Origin: Thermomonas sp.
Lineage (GTDB): Bacteria; Pseudomonadota; Gammaproteobacteria; Xanthomonadales; Xanthomonadaceae
Direction of reading: 5' to 3'
NCBI RefSeq assembly: GCF_025993755.1
Contig: NZ_JAMQHN010000108.1
Coordinates: 1-34,037 of the forward strand
DNA length: 34,037 nucleotides
Shown: in pieces, positions 25,731 to 32,660 of the stretch
Position numbering within the stretch: the stretch's first letter is position 1
Layout of the letters: every line of letters begins with the position of its first letter
Made by a program: the position numbers and the translations under genes
The notes under the pieces: model-generated
What the model saw: the letters and a program-made list of their open reading frames with translations, nothing else
Databases searched by the model: none
Told to the model about the DNA's origin: nothing

Positions 25731-26809
25731 CGCTCGACGAGATTGCCGCTGCTCTGAAGAATGATGATGCGCGCATCATCATTGCGTACGCCTTCAACGC
25801 CACTGGCAAGACGCAACTGTGCGTGTCATACAAGAATGCAACGAAGAACGATGACGGAAGCCATACTGGCGTTTATTACAACGCCTATAGCGAGGATCTT
25901 TTTGTATGGAACAACGATGAGGAAAATGCTGGCGAGAGCATCCGGCTCAACGTATTGCCAAGTAGCTTGAGCAGATTTCACACGCTGCTAACAGAAGACA
26001 ACATCCGCGACAAGCTTAAGCCCTACAAGCCTAAGTACGGATTTGCGCTGAATTTCAATGAATCCGATCCGGAGAAGGGTATCGAGTCGATTTCTTTCTT
26101 TGTTCCGAACCAGAATCCTGACGAAGACCAGAAGTCGATCAAAATCTCACGCGGCGAAGAGCGGATTTTCGTCTGGTGTTTCTTCCTTGCATTGTTCGAA
26201 GTTGAAGGATGGGCGGACAGACAATCCAGTCACTTCTTTATCGATGATCCGGTATCCAGCCTGGACGATCACAATATCTTCGTCACGGCAGCGACACTGT
26301 TCGATCTTATCGAGAGCCAGTACGACAAGCGCAAGATTATTGTCACAACGCATCACATGGGCTTGTTCTCCGTCCTGAGTGACTGGCTCACAAAAGGCGA
26401 GAAGAAGGATAAGTTCAAGAAAGCCACGAAGCTGTACATCCTTAGCTCGAAATCGGGCTCTCTCGAACTAGAAAGCTGCCGACAGGATGTGTTTCTGTAC
26501 CATCTCCGCATCCTGCAGCAGTTGGCTATTGCGCGCCAGGCGAAGGATGTTCGCGCATATCACTTTGTGCTGCTTCGGCAGGTGCTGGAAAACGTGGCGT
26601 CGTTCCTTGGTGTCGGCCAGTTCAGCTACGTGCTCAGTCAGATAGGCATTGACGACCCCAGTCGCTCGGCCGATATAGTTAATGCCTTATCCCACAAGAA
26701 GATCTATTACTACGAATCGGACATGGTTGTTCCGGATAACTTGGAAATCTTTAACGAAGTGATGGATGGGCTCCTTGGCAAGTTCAACTTCGTACTGCAT
26801 GCGGAGTGA
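25727..26809 (+). CDS. PrrC-like anticodon nuclease (ABC-ATPase plus ribonuclease domain)
   Basis: PrrC is a latent tRNA-Lys anticodon nuclease that is held silent by a type IC restriction enzyme and released when a phage disables that enzyme. This 360-residue protein (PrrC is about 396) has the PrrC-type N-terminus with a Walker A of unusual form, YAFNATGKT (20-29 region, Ala in place of the first Gly), then VYYNAYSEDLFVWNNDEEN. The ABC signature is ISRGEE (140-145), Walker B is FFIDDP (170-175), the D-loop is SSLD and the switch His is in TTHH (207-210). In the C-terminal part, Arg284, Glu288 and His323 match the order and near-spacing of the PrrC catalytic triad (Arg320, Glu324, His356). 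It overlaps hsdS by four bases (ATGA), as expected for a linked guard. The gene is visibly AT-richer than its neighbours. The tRNA target is not known. Confidence 0.82.
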   Translation: MTLDEIAAALKNDDARIIIAYAFNATGKTQLCVSYKNATKNDDGSHTGVYYNAYSEDLFVWNNDEENAGESIRLNVLPSSLSRFHTLLTEDNIRDKLKPYKPKYGFALNFNESDPEKGIESISFFVPNQNPDEDQKSIKISRGEERIFVWCFFLALFEVEGWADRQSSHFFIDDPVSSLDDHNIFVTAATLFDLIESQYDKRKIIVTTHHMGLFSVLSDWLTKGEKKDKFKKATKLYILSSKSGSLELESCRQDVFLYHLRILQQLAIARQAKDVRAYHFVLLRQVLENVASFLGVGQFSYVLSQIGIDDPSRSADIVNALSHKKIYYYESDMVVPDNLEIFNEVMDGLLGKFNFVLHAE

Positions 26810-26812
26810 TGC

Positions 26813-27823
26813 ATGAGCAACCTGATCCTCTACACCACCGAGGACGGCCACAGCCGCATCCAGCTGCGCGTCGATAGCCAGACGGTCTGGCTGACGCAGG
26901 CGGAGATGGCGGAGCTGTTCGACGTCTCCACCGACAACATCAGCCTGCATCTGAAAAACATCTTTTCAGACAAGGAGTTGGAACCTGAACGAACTACCGA
27001 GGAATCCTCGGTGGTTCAACGGGAGGGCGGGCGCGAGGTGCGCCGACCGGTCACGCTCTACAACCTCGACGCCATCTTGGCCGTGGGCTACCGGGTGCGT
27101 TCCCCGCGCGGCGTTCAGTTCCGCCGCTGGGCCACCACCGCGCTCGGAGAATACCTGCTCAAGGGCTTCGTCATGGACGACGAGCGCCTGAAGAACCCGG
27201 ATGGCCGTCCGGACCACTTCGACGAGATGCTGGCGCGCATCCGCGACATCCGCGCCTCAGAGAAACGCTTCTACCAGAAGGTGCGCGACCTGTTCGCCCT
27301 GAGCGTGGACTACGACAAGACCGACCGCGCCACGCAGGCCTTCTTCGCCACCGTGCAGAACCTGCTGCTCTATGCGGTGACCAGGCAGACCGCCGCCGAG
27401 CTCATCATGGCGCGCGCCAACCCGGACGACCCGCATTTCGGCCTGCGTGCATGGAGCGGCGGACGGGTACGCAAGCAGGACATCCTGATCGCCAAGAACT
27501 ACCTGAGCATCGATGAGATCGACACCCTCAACCGTCTGGTGACGATCTTCCTGGAGACCGCGGAATTGCGGACCAAGAACCGCCAGGAGATTCCCATGCG
27601 CTTCTGGATGGAGAATGTGGGCCAGATCATCAGTTCCAACGGCTTTCCTTTGCTGGCCAATGCCGGCTCCGTCAGCCACGCGCAGATGGAGGCGGAAACG
27701 AACACGCGCTACCTCGCCTTCGACGAACAGCGCAAACAGCAGGAAGCGCGGGCCGCCGATGCCGCCGACGAGGCCGAACTGGCCGCCATCGAAAACAAGA
27801 TCAAACGACGCTTGAAACCATGA
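26813..27823 (+). CDS. rhuM: RhuM-family protein
   Basis: The 336-residue protein belongs to the RhuM family, named for a Salmonella pathogenicity-island gene and often found inside type I restriction loci. Visible features are an N-terminal DNA-binding-like part, QTVWLTQAEMAELFDVSTDN and SLHLKNIFSDKELEP, and REGGREVRRPVTLYNLDAIL, then a GYRVRSPRGVQFRRWATTAL block. The middle region contains KRFYQKVRDLFALSVDYDKT, and the C-terminus is a charged helix rich in Ala/Glu. The biochemical function is unknown; the N-terminal part resembles a phage antirepressor-type helix-turn-helix. It lies 3 bp after the PrrC-like gene and its stop overlaps the hsdM start (ATGA). It returns to the high GC of the chromosome. 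Confidence 0.88.
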   Translation: MSNLILYTTEDGHSRIQLRVDSQTVWLTQAEMAELFDVSTDNISLHLKNIFSDKELEPERTTEESSVVQREGGREVRRPVTLYNLDAILAVGYRVRSPRGVQFRRWATTALGEYLLKGFVMDDERLKNPDGRPDHFDEMLARIRDIRASEKRFYQKVRDLFALSVDYDKTDRATQAFFATVQNLLLYAVTRQTAAELIMARANPDDPHFGLRAWSGGRVRKQDILIAKNYLSIDEIDTLNRLVTIFLETAELRTKNRQEIPMRFWMENVGQIISSNGFPLLANAGSVSHAQMEAETNTRYLAFDEQRKQQEARAADAADEAELAAIENKIKRRLKP

Positions 27824-29439
27824 CCGAAGACGACCAGAAACAACTCGGCAAGACCCTGTGGGCCATCGCCGATCAGCTGCGCGGCAGCATGAACGCGGAC
27901 GACTTCCGCGATTACATGCTGTCGTTCCTGTTCCTGCGCTACCTGTCGGACAACTACGAGGCGGCGGCGAGGAAGGAGCTGGGATCGGACTATCCCGACC
28001 CGGCAGCCATCGGCAACGGCGGCAAGACGCCGCTGTCGATGTGGTATGCCGCCAATCCGGACGACGTGGAGCAATTCGAGCGCCAGATGCGCCGCAAGGT
28101 GCACTACGTCATCAAGCCCGAATTTTTGTGGGGCAACATCGTCCATCTGGCGAAAACCCAGAGCGACACGCTGCTCAATACGCTGCAGAAGGGCTTCAAG
28201 TACATCGAGGAGGAGTCGTTCGAGAGCAAGTTCCAGGGCTTGTTCTCGGAAATCAACCTTGCCTCGGACAAGCTGGGGCGCAATTACGAGAGCCGCAACG
28301 CCAAGCTGTGCGCGGTCATCAGCGAAATCGCGCGTGGCATGGCGCTGTTTTCCACCGGCAGCGATACCCTGGGCGATGCCTATGAATACCTGATCGGCCA
28401 GTTCGCCGCCGGTTCCGGCAAGAAGGCCGGCGAGTTCTACACGCCACAGCAGATTTCCAACATCCTGTCCGCCATCGTGACGCTGGATAGCCAGGAACCG
28501 AAAACCGGCCCACGCGGGTCGCTTTCCAGCGTGCTCGATTTTGCCTGCGGGTCCGGCTCGTTGCTGCTCAACATCCGCCACCGCATGAAGGACGCCGGCG
28601 GCAATATCGGCAAGATCGTCGGGCAGGAGTACAACGTCACCACCTACAACCTGGCGCGCATGAACATGCTGTTGCACGGGGTGAAGGACACCGAGTTCGA
28701 GATTTTCCACGGCGACACGCTGAAGAACGACTGGGACTGGCTGCGCGAAACCAACCCGGCGAGAAAGCCGCGATTCGATGCGGTGGTCGCCAACCCGCCT
28801 TTCAGCTATCGCTGGGAGCCGGGCGAGGCGATGGCGCAGGACCCGCGCTTCAAGAACCACGGCGTGGCGCCGAAGAGCGCGGCCGATTTCGCCTTCCTGC
28901 TCCACGGCCTGCATTACCTGAAAGATGACGGCGTGATGGCCATCATCCTGCCGCACGGCGTGTTGTTTCGCGGAGGCAAGGAAGCGGACATCCGCCGCAA
29001 GCTGCTCGACGACGGGCATATCGACACGGTGATCGGCCTTCCAGCCAACCTGTTCTACTCCACCGGCATTCCGGTGTGCATTCTGGTGTTGAAGAAATGC
29101 AAGAAGCCGGACGACGTGCTGTTCATCAACGCCGCCGAGCACTTCACCAAGGGCAAGCGCCAGAACCAGCTGAGCGATGCGCACATCGAGCGCATCGTCT
29201 CAACGTATCGCAACCGCACGGAGCAGGAACGCTATTCCCGCCGTGTGCCGATGCGGGAGATCATCGAAAACGATTACAACCTGAACATCTCCCGCTATGT
29301 CAGCACGGCGGAGGCGGAGCAGGAAATCGACCTCGCGGCGGTGCATGCAGACTTGACGGCGATTGAAACGGAGATCGCCAAGGCAAAGAAACGGCACAAC
29401 GCTTTCCTTGAAGAACTGGGATTGAAGCCGCTGCCTTGA
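27820..29439 (+). CDS. hsdM: Type I restriction-modification N6-adenine methyltransferase subunit
   Basis: HsdM methylates adenine in the target recognised by HsdS and protects host DNA. The 539-residue product has the HsdM_N helical domain (MTEDDQKQLGKTLWAIADQL onward), the hinge GEFYTPQQISNILSAI (about 204-219), the S-adenosylmethionine motif I DFACGSGSLLLNI (240-252) and the catalytic motif IV NPPF (325-328). It also carries VGQEYNVTTYNLARMNMLLHG and a C-terminal coiled coil for HsdS contact. All catalytic residues are intact, so modification should be active. In this locus hsdM is last, after rhuM, whereas common orders place M next to S. Its start overlaps rhuM by 4 bases. Confidence 0.97.
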   Translation: MTEDDQKQLGKTLWAIADQLRGSMNADDFRDYMLSFLFLRYLSDNYEAAARKELGSDYPDPAAIGNGGKTPLSMWYAANPDDVEQFERQMRRKVHYVIKPEFLWGNIVHLAKTQSDTLLNTLQKGFKYIEEESFESKFQGLFSEINLASDKLGRNYESRNAKLCAVISEIARGMALFSTGSDTLGDAYEYLIGQFAAGSGKKAGEFYTPQQISNILSAIVTLDSQEPKTGPRGSLSSVLDFACGSGSLLLNIRHRMKDAGGNIGKIVGQEYNVTTYNLARMNMLLHGVKDTEFEIFHGDTLKNDWDWLRETNPARKPRFDAVVANPPFSYRWEPGEAMAQDPRFKNHGVAPKSAADFAFLLHGLHYLKDDGVMAIILPHGVLFRGGKEADIRRKLLDDGHIDTVIGLPANLFYSTGIPVCILVLKKCKKPDDVLFINAAEHFTKGKRQNQLSDAHIERIVSTYRNRTEQERYSRRVPMREIIENDYNLNISRYVSTAEAEQEIDLAAVHADLTAIETEIAKAKKRHNAFLEELGLKPLP

Positions 29440-29481
29440 ACTGGCCCCACGGTCGGCTGCCTCCGTCAATTTTTCTGCCAG

Positions 29482-29510
29482 TTGAACCGGGCTAAACTTC
29501 ACGGTAGTCC
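29482..29510 (+). promoter_or_regulatory. Possible promoter for prpF-prpD
   Basis: A TTGAAC hexamer (29482-29487) followed after 17 bases by TAGTCC (29505-29510) could be a weak sigma-70 promoter; TAAACT at 29493-29498 is an alternative -10. The genes prpF and prpD are cut off from acnD by the inserted island and therefore need either their own promoter or read-through from hsdM. The match is weak. Confidence 0.25.
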
Positions 29511-29547
29511 GGCCAGCCAGGTCGGTGATGTTTCGAGACACGATTTC

Positions 29548-30729
29548 ATGGCCCACGCCCCCCAACGCCGCATCCCCGCCACCTACATGCGCGGCGGCAC
29601 GTCGAAAGGCGTGTTCTTCCGGCTGGAAGACCTGCCCGAGGCCGCGCGCGTGCCCGGCCCGGCGCGCGATGCGCTGTTGATGCGGGTGATCGGTTCGCCC
29701 GATCCCTACGGCAAGCACACCGACGGCATGGGCGGTGCCACTTCCAGCACGTCCAAGTGCGTCATCATCGCGCCCGCGTCCGTGCCCGACCACGACGTGG
29801 ACTATCTGTACGGGCAGGTCAGCATCGACACCGGCTTCGTGGATTGGTCGGGCAACTGCGGCAACCTGTCTACGGCGGTGGGGTCGTTCGCGGTCGCCAA
29901 CGGCTTCATTCCGGCGGAGCGCATTCCGCACAACGGCAGCGTGACGGTGCGGGTGTGGCAGGCCAATATCGGCAAGACCATCCTGGTGCATGTGCCGATT
30001 GCCGATGGACAGGTGCAGGAAACCGGCGATTTCGAGCTGGATGGCGTCACGTTCCCGGCGGCGGAGATCGTGCTGGAGTTCCTCGATCCGTCGGACGACG
30101 ACGATGCGGGTGGCTCGATGTTTCCGACCGGCAATTTGATCGACGATCTCGACGTGCCCGGCGTCGGCACGCTGAAAGCGACGATGATTACCGCCGGCAT
30201 TCCGACCGTGTTCGTGAACGCCGCCGACCTCGGCTACGACGGCACGGAATTGCAGCCGGCGATCAACGAGGACAGGGCCGCGCTGGCCAGGCTCGAAGCC
30301 ATCCGCGTGGCCGGCGCGCTGCGCATGGGCCTGATCCGCACGCCGGAAGAAGCCGCCACCCGCCAGCACACGCCGAAGGTGGCGTACGTCGCGCCGCCGA
30401 AGGATTACGCCGCGTCCAGCGGCAAGCGCATCGCCGCAGGCGACATCGACATCAACGTGCGCGCGATGTCGATGGGCAAGCTGCACCACGCGATGATGGG
30501 CACCGCCTCGGTTGCCATCGCCACCGCGGCGGCGGTGCCGGGCACACTGGTGAATCTCGCGGCGGGCGGCGGAACGCGCGATGCCGTGCGCTTCGGCCAT
30601 CCGTCCGGCACGCTGCGCGTGGGCGCATCGGTCGAGCAGCGCGACGGGCAATGGACGGTGACGCGCGCGGTGATGTCGCGCTCCGCGCGCGTGCTGATGG
30701 AAGGCCGGGTGCGCGTGCCGCAGGACTGA
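29548..30729 (+). CDS. prpF: 2-methylaconitate cis-trans isomerase
   Basis: PrpF is the AcnD accessory protein of the 2-methylcitrate cycle; it isomerises 2-methyl-trans-aconitate to the cis form. The 393-residue protein has the DAP-epimerase-like fold pattern of the PrpF/DUF453 family: PATYMRGGTSKGVFF near the N-terminus, SPDPYGKHTDGMGGATSSTS, and the FVDWSGNCGNLSTAVGSFA block with the family's conserved Cys. The second half has MITAGIPTVFVNAADLGYDG, MSMGKLHHAMMGTASVAIAT and FGHPSGTLRVGASVE. The ATG at 29548 matches the family start; an in-frame ATG at 29482 would add an unlikely leader. It is normally adjacent to acnD, but here about 9 kb of restriction island lies between them. Confidence 0.94.
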   Translation: MAHAPQRRIPATYMRGGTSKGVFFRLEDLPEAARVPGPARDALLMRVIGSPDPYGKHTDGMGGATSSTSKCVIIAPASVPDHDVDYLYGQVSIDTGFVDWSGNCGNLSTAVGSFAVANGFIPAERIPHNGSVTVRVWQANIGKTILVHVPIADGQVQETGDFELDGVTFPAAEIVLEFLDPSDDDDAGGSMFPTGNLIDDLDVPGVGTLKATMITAGIPTVFVNAADLGYDGTELQPAINEDRAALARLEAIRVAGALRMGLIRTPEEAATRQHTPKVAYVAPPKDYAASSGKRIAAGDIDINVRAMSMGKLHHAMMGTASVAIATAAAVPGTLVNLAAGGGTRDAVRFGHPSGTLRVGASVEQRDGQWTVTRAVMSRSARVLMEGRVRVPQD

Positions 30730-30864
30730 GTCTGCGCGCGCTTCCCTGGCGGCGGTTGATCCACGTCAACGAAACCCGATACGGCGGCCGGCTTCACGCG
30801 CATTTCCGAAGCCCGGCGTAGCGTGGCTTGCGAAAATGCAATCCGGTTTTGCAAGAGCGCCCGC

Positions 30865-32301
30865 ATGTCTTCTTTCAACGACAATGTCCGTCCCGACTGG
30901 GACGAGGTGATCGTCCGCATCGTCGATTACGTCCGCGACTTCGAGCCGCAGACCGACCTCGCCTGGCGCACCGCGCGCCACATGCTGATCGACTCGCTCG
31001 GTTGCGCGCTGGAAGCGCTGGAATATCCGGCCTGCACCAAGCTGCTCGGGCCGCTGGTGGAAGGCGCCAGCCTGCCCGGCGGCGCGCGCGTGCCGGGCAC
31101 GTCCTACGAGCTCGATCCGGTCAAGGCCGCGTTCGACATCGGCGCGACGATCCGCTGGCTGGACTACAACGACACCTGGCTGGCCGCCGAGTGGGGGCAT
31201 CCGTCTGACAACCTCGGCGCGATCCTCGCGGTGGCCGATTGGCTGGCGCGCAAGGGCCACCCGCTGACGATGCGCCAGGTGCTCGAATGCGCGATCAAGG
31301 CGCACGAAATCCAGGGCGTGATCGCGCTGAAGAATTCGTTCAACCAGGTCGGACTGGACCATGTGGCGCTGGTCAAGCTGGCCTCGACTGCGGTGGCCGG
31401 AAAGCTGCTCGGCCTGACCCGCGAGCAGTCGCTGGCGGCGCTGTCGCAGGTATTCGTCGACGGCCAGTCGCTGCGCACCTATCGCCACGCGCCCAACACC
31501 GGCTCGCGCAAGAGCTGGGCGGCGGGCGACGCCTGCTCGCGCGCGGTGCGGCTGGCGCTGATGGCGCAGACCGGCGAGATGGGCTATCCGGGCGCGCTGA
31601 CTGCGCCGGCGTGGGGTTTCTACGACGTGTCTTTCCAGGGCCGCCCGTTCCGCTTCGAGCGCGACTTCGGCAGCTACGTGATCGAGAACGTGCTGTTCAA
31701 GATCAGCTACCCGGCCGAGTTCCATTCGCAAAGCGCGGTCGAGGCGGCGATGACCCTGCACCAGCGGTTCCAGGAGCTGGGCCGCAGCGTTGAAGACGTC
31801 GAGAAGATCGTGATCCGCACCCACGCCGCCTGCGTGCGCATCATCGACAAGCAGGGCCCGCTGGACAATCCGGCCGACCGCGACCACTGCATCCAGTACA
31901 TGGTCGCGGTGCCGCTGATCTTCGGCCGCCTGACCGCCGCCGACTACGAGGACGGTGTTGCTGCCGATCCGCGCATCGACGCGCTGCGCGCGAAGATCCG
32001 CTGCGTCGAAGACCCCGACTTCACCGCCGACTACCACGACCCGGACAAGCGCTCGATCGCCAACGGCCTGAACGTCACCTTCAAGGACGGCACCAAGCTT
32101 GATGAAGTGCTGGTCGAATACCCGATCGGCCACCGCCGCCGCCGCGCCGAAGGCATCCCGCTGCTGGAGGCCAAGTTCCGCCGCAACCTCGCCCGCCGCT
32201 TCGACGAGGCGCGCCAGCAGCGGATCCTCGACGTGGCGCTGGATCAGGCCAGGCTGGAAGCGATGCCGGTGCAGGACTTCATGGCGCTGTTCGTGGCCTG
32301 A
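30865..32301 (+). CDS. prpD: 2-methylcitrate dehydratase
   Basis: PrpD (MmgE/PrpD fold) dehydrates 2-methylcitrate to 2-methyl-cis-aconitate without an iron-sulfur cluster. The 478-residue product is close to the E. coli length of 483. It shows RTARHMLIDSLGCALEALEY, ATIRWLDYNDTWLAAEWGHPSDNLGAIL in two adjacent parts, KAHEIQGVIALKNSFNQVGL, SWAAGDACSRAVRLALMAQT and FKISYPAEFHSQSAVEAA. Having both AcnD-PrpF and PrpD gives two parallel routes for the same step. It starts 135 bp after prpF. The last 75 bases including the stop, plus at least 6 more, are repeated after the next gene, which implies an insertion at this 3' end; the copy within prpD itself is intact. Confidence 0.95.
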   Translation: MSSFNDNVRPDWDEVIVRIVDYVRDFEPQTDLAWRTARHMLIDSLGCALEALEYPACTKLLGPLVEGASLPGGARVPGTSYELDPVKAAFDIGATIRWLDYNDTWLAAEWGHPSDNLGAILAVADWLARKGHPLTMRQVLECAIKAHEIQGVIALKNSFNQVGLDHVALVKLASTAVAGKLLGLTREQSLAALSQVFVDGQSLRTYRHAPNTGSRKSWAAGDACSRAVRLALMAQTGEMGYPGALTAPAWGFYDVSFQGRPFRFERDFGSYVIENVLFKISYPAEFHSQSAVEAAMTLHQRFQELGRSVEDVEKIVIRTHAACVRIIDKQGPLDNPADRDHCIQYMVAVPLIFGRLTAADYEDGVAADPRIDALRAKIRCVEDPDFTADYHDPDKRSIANGLNVTFKDGTKLDEVLVEYPIGHRRRRAEGIPLLEAKFRRNLARRFDEARQQRILDVALDQARLEAMPVQDFMALFVA

Positions 32302-32306
32302 GGGCG
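32226..32306 (+). repeat. Direct repeat of prpD 3' end, proximal copy
   Basis: This is the functional 3' end of prpD (the last 25 codons, the stop and the following AGGGCG part). It matches 33957-34037 at 80 of 81 positions; the one difference (G at 32235, C at 33966) is synonymous for Val. Together the copies bracket the ATPase gene. Confidence 0.9.
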
Positions 32307-32320
32307 GGTGATGGGCCCGC

Positions 32321-32343
32321 GGCGCCCGCGACCGGCGGGCGCC
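32321..32343 (+). terminator. Hairpin after prpD
   Basis: Bases 32321-32329 (GGCGCCCGC) and 32335-32343 (GCGGGCGCC) form a perfect 9-bp stem around a 5-base loop, 19 bases after the prpD stop. No T run follows, so terminator function is plausible but not certain. Confidence 0.45.
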
Positions 32344-32618
32344 AGTCCGGCCTCCGGATCGATCTCCTTCCCCAACGCAGCGACAGTCAACCGCGCCGGG
32401 GCTGGATCGAGCGCACGCACGACGCCATTCCCGAACGCGCCGGGACGTTGAGATGACAGCAGGGACGGGGCCTGTGGACACCGCTCCGTTCCCGATCCGA
32501 AGTCCGCATCCCCCCGCCTTTCCGGGGGCAACGCGCTGACGCCGTCTGTTCGAATTCCCCCCGCTGCGGGTTTTGATTCTTTCGTTTAGCGGAAGTTTTT
32601 CTTTCATTCTGCAACCCC

Positions 32619-32656
32619 TGATTCTTGCAATCAGCGGGCACTGATTCTTACAATCA
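32619..32656 (+). promoter_or_regulatory. Two tandem 15-bp dyads before the ATPase gene
   Basis: TGATTCTTGCAATCA (32619-32633) and TGATTCTTACAATCA (32642-32656) differ at one base and lie 23 bp apart from start to start. Each is itself an inverted repeat in its outer five bases (TGATT/AATCA). The half TGATTCTT occurs a third time at 32574. The second copy ends 4 bases before the ATG at 32661, so a bound protein would block both promoter clearance and translation. This looks like an operator array, perhaps for autoregulation. Confidence 0.6.
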
Positions 32657-32660
32657 GCCG

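Larger units (their letters stand above)
32302..32660 (+). other. 359-bp intergenic stretch between prpD and the ATPase gene
   Basis: The left part is GC-rich and holds a strong hairpin (32321-32343) that may end prpD transcription. The middle (about 32350-32560) shows no gene that I can support; frames there are GC shadows. From about 32565 the sequence turns AT-rich (runs such as GGGTTTTGATTCTTTCG and AGTTTTTCTTTCATTC) and ends in two tandem dyads just before the ATPase start, so this part is probably its promoter and operator. Confidence 0.6.
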
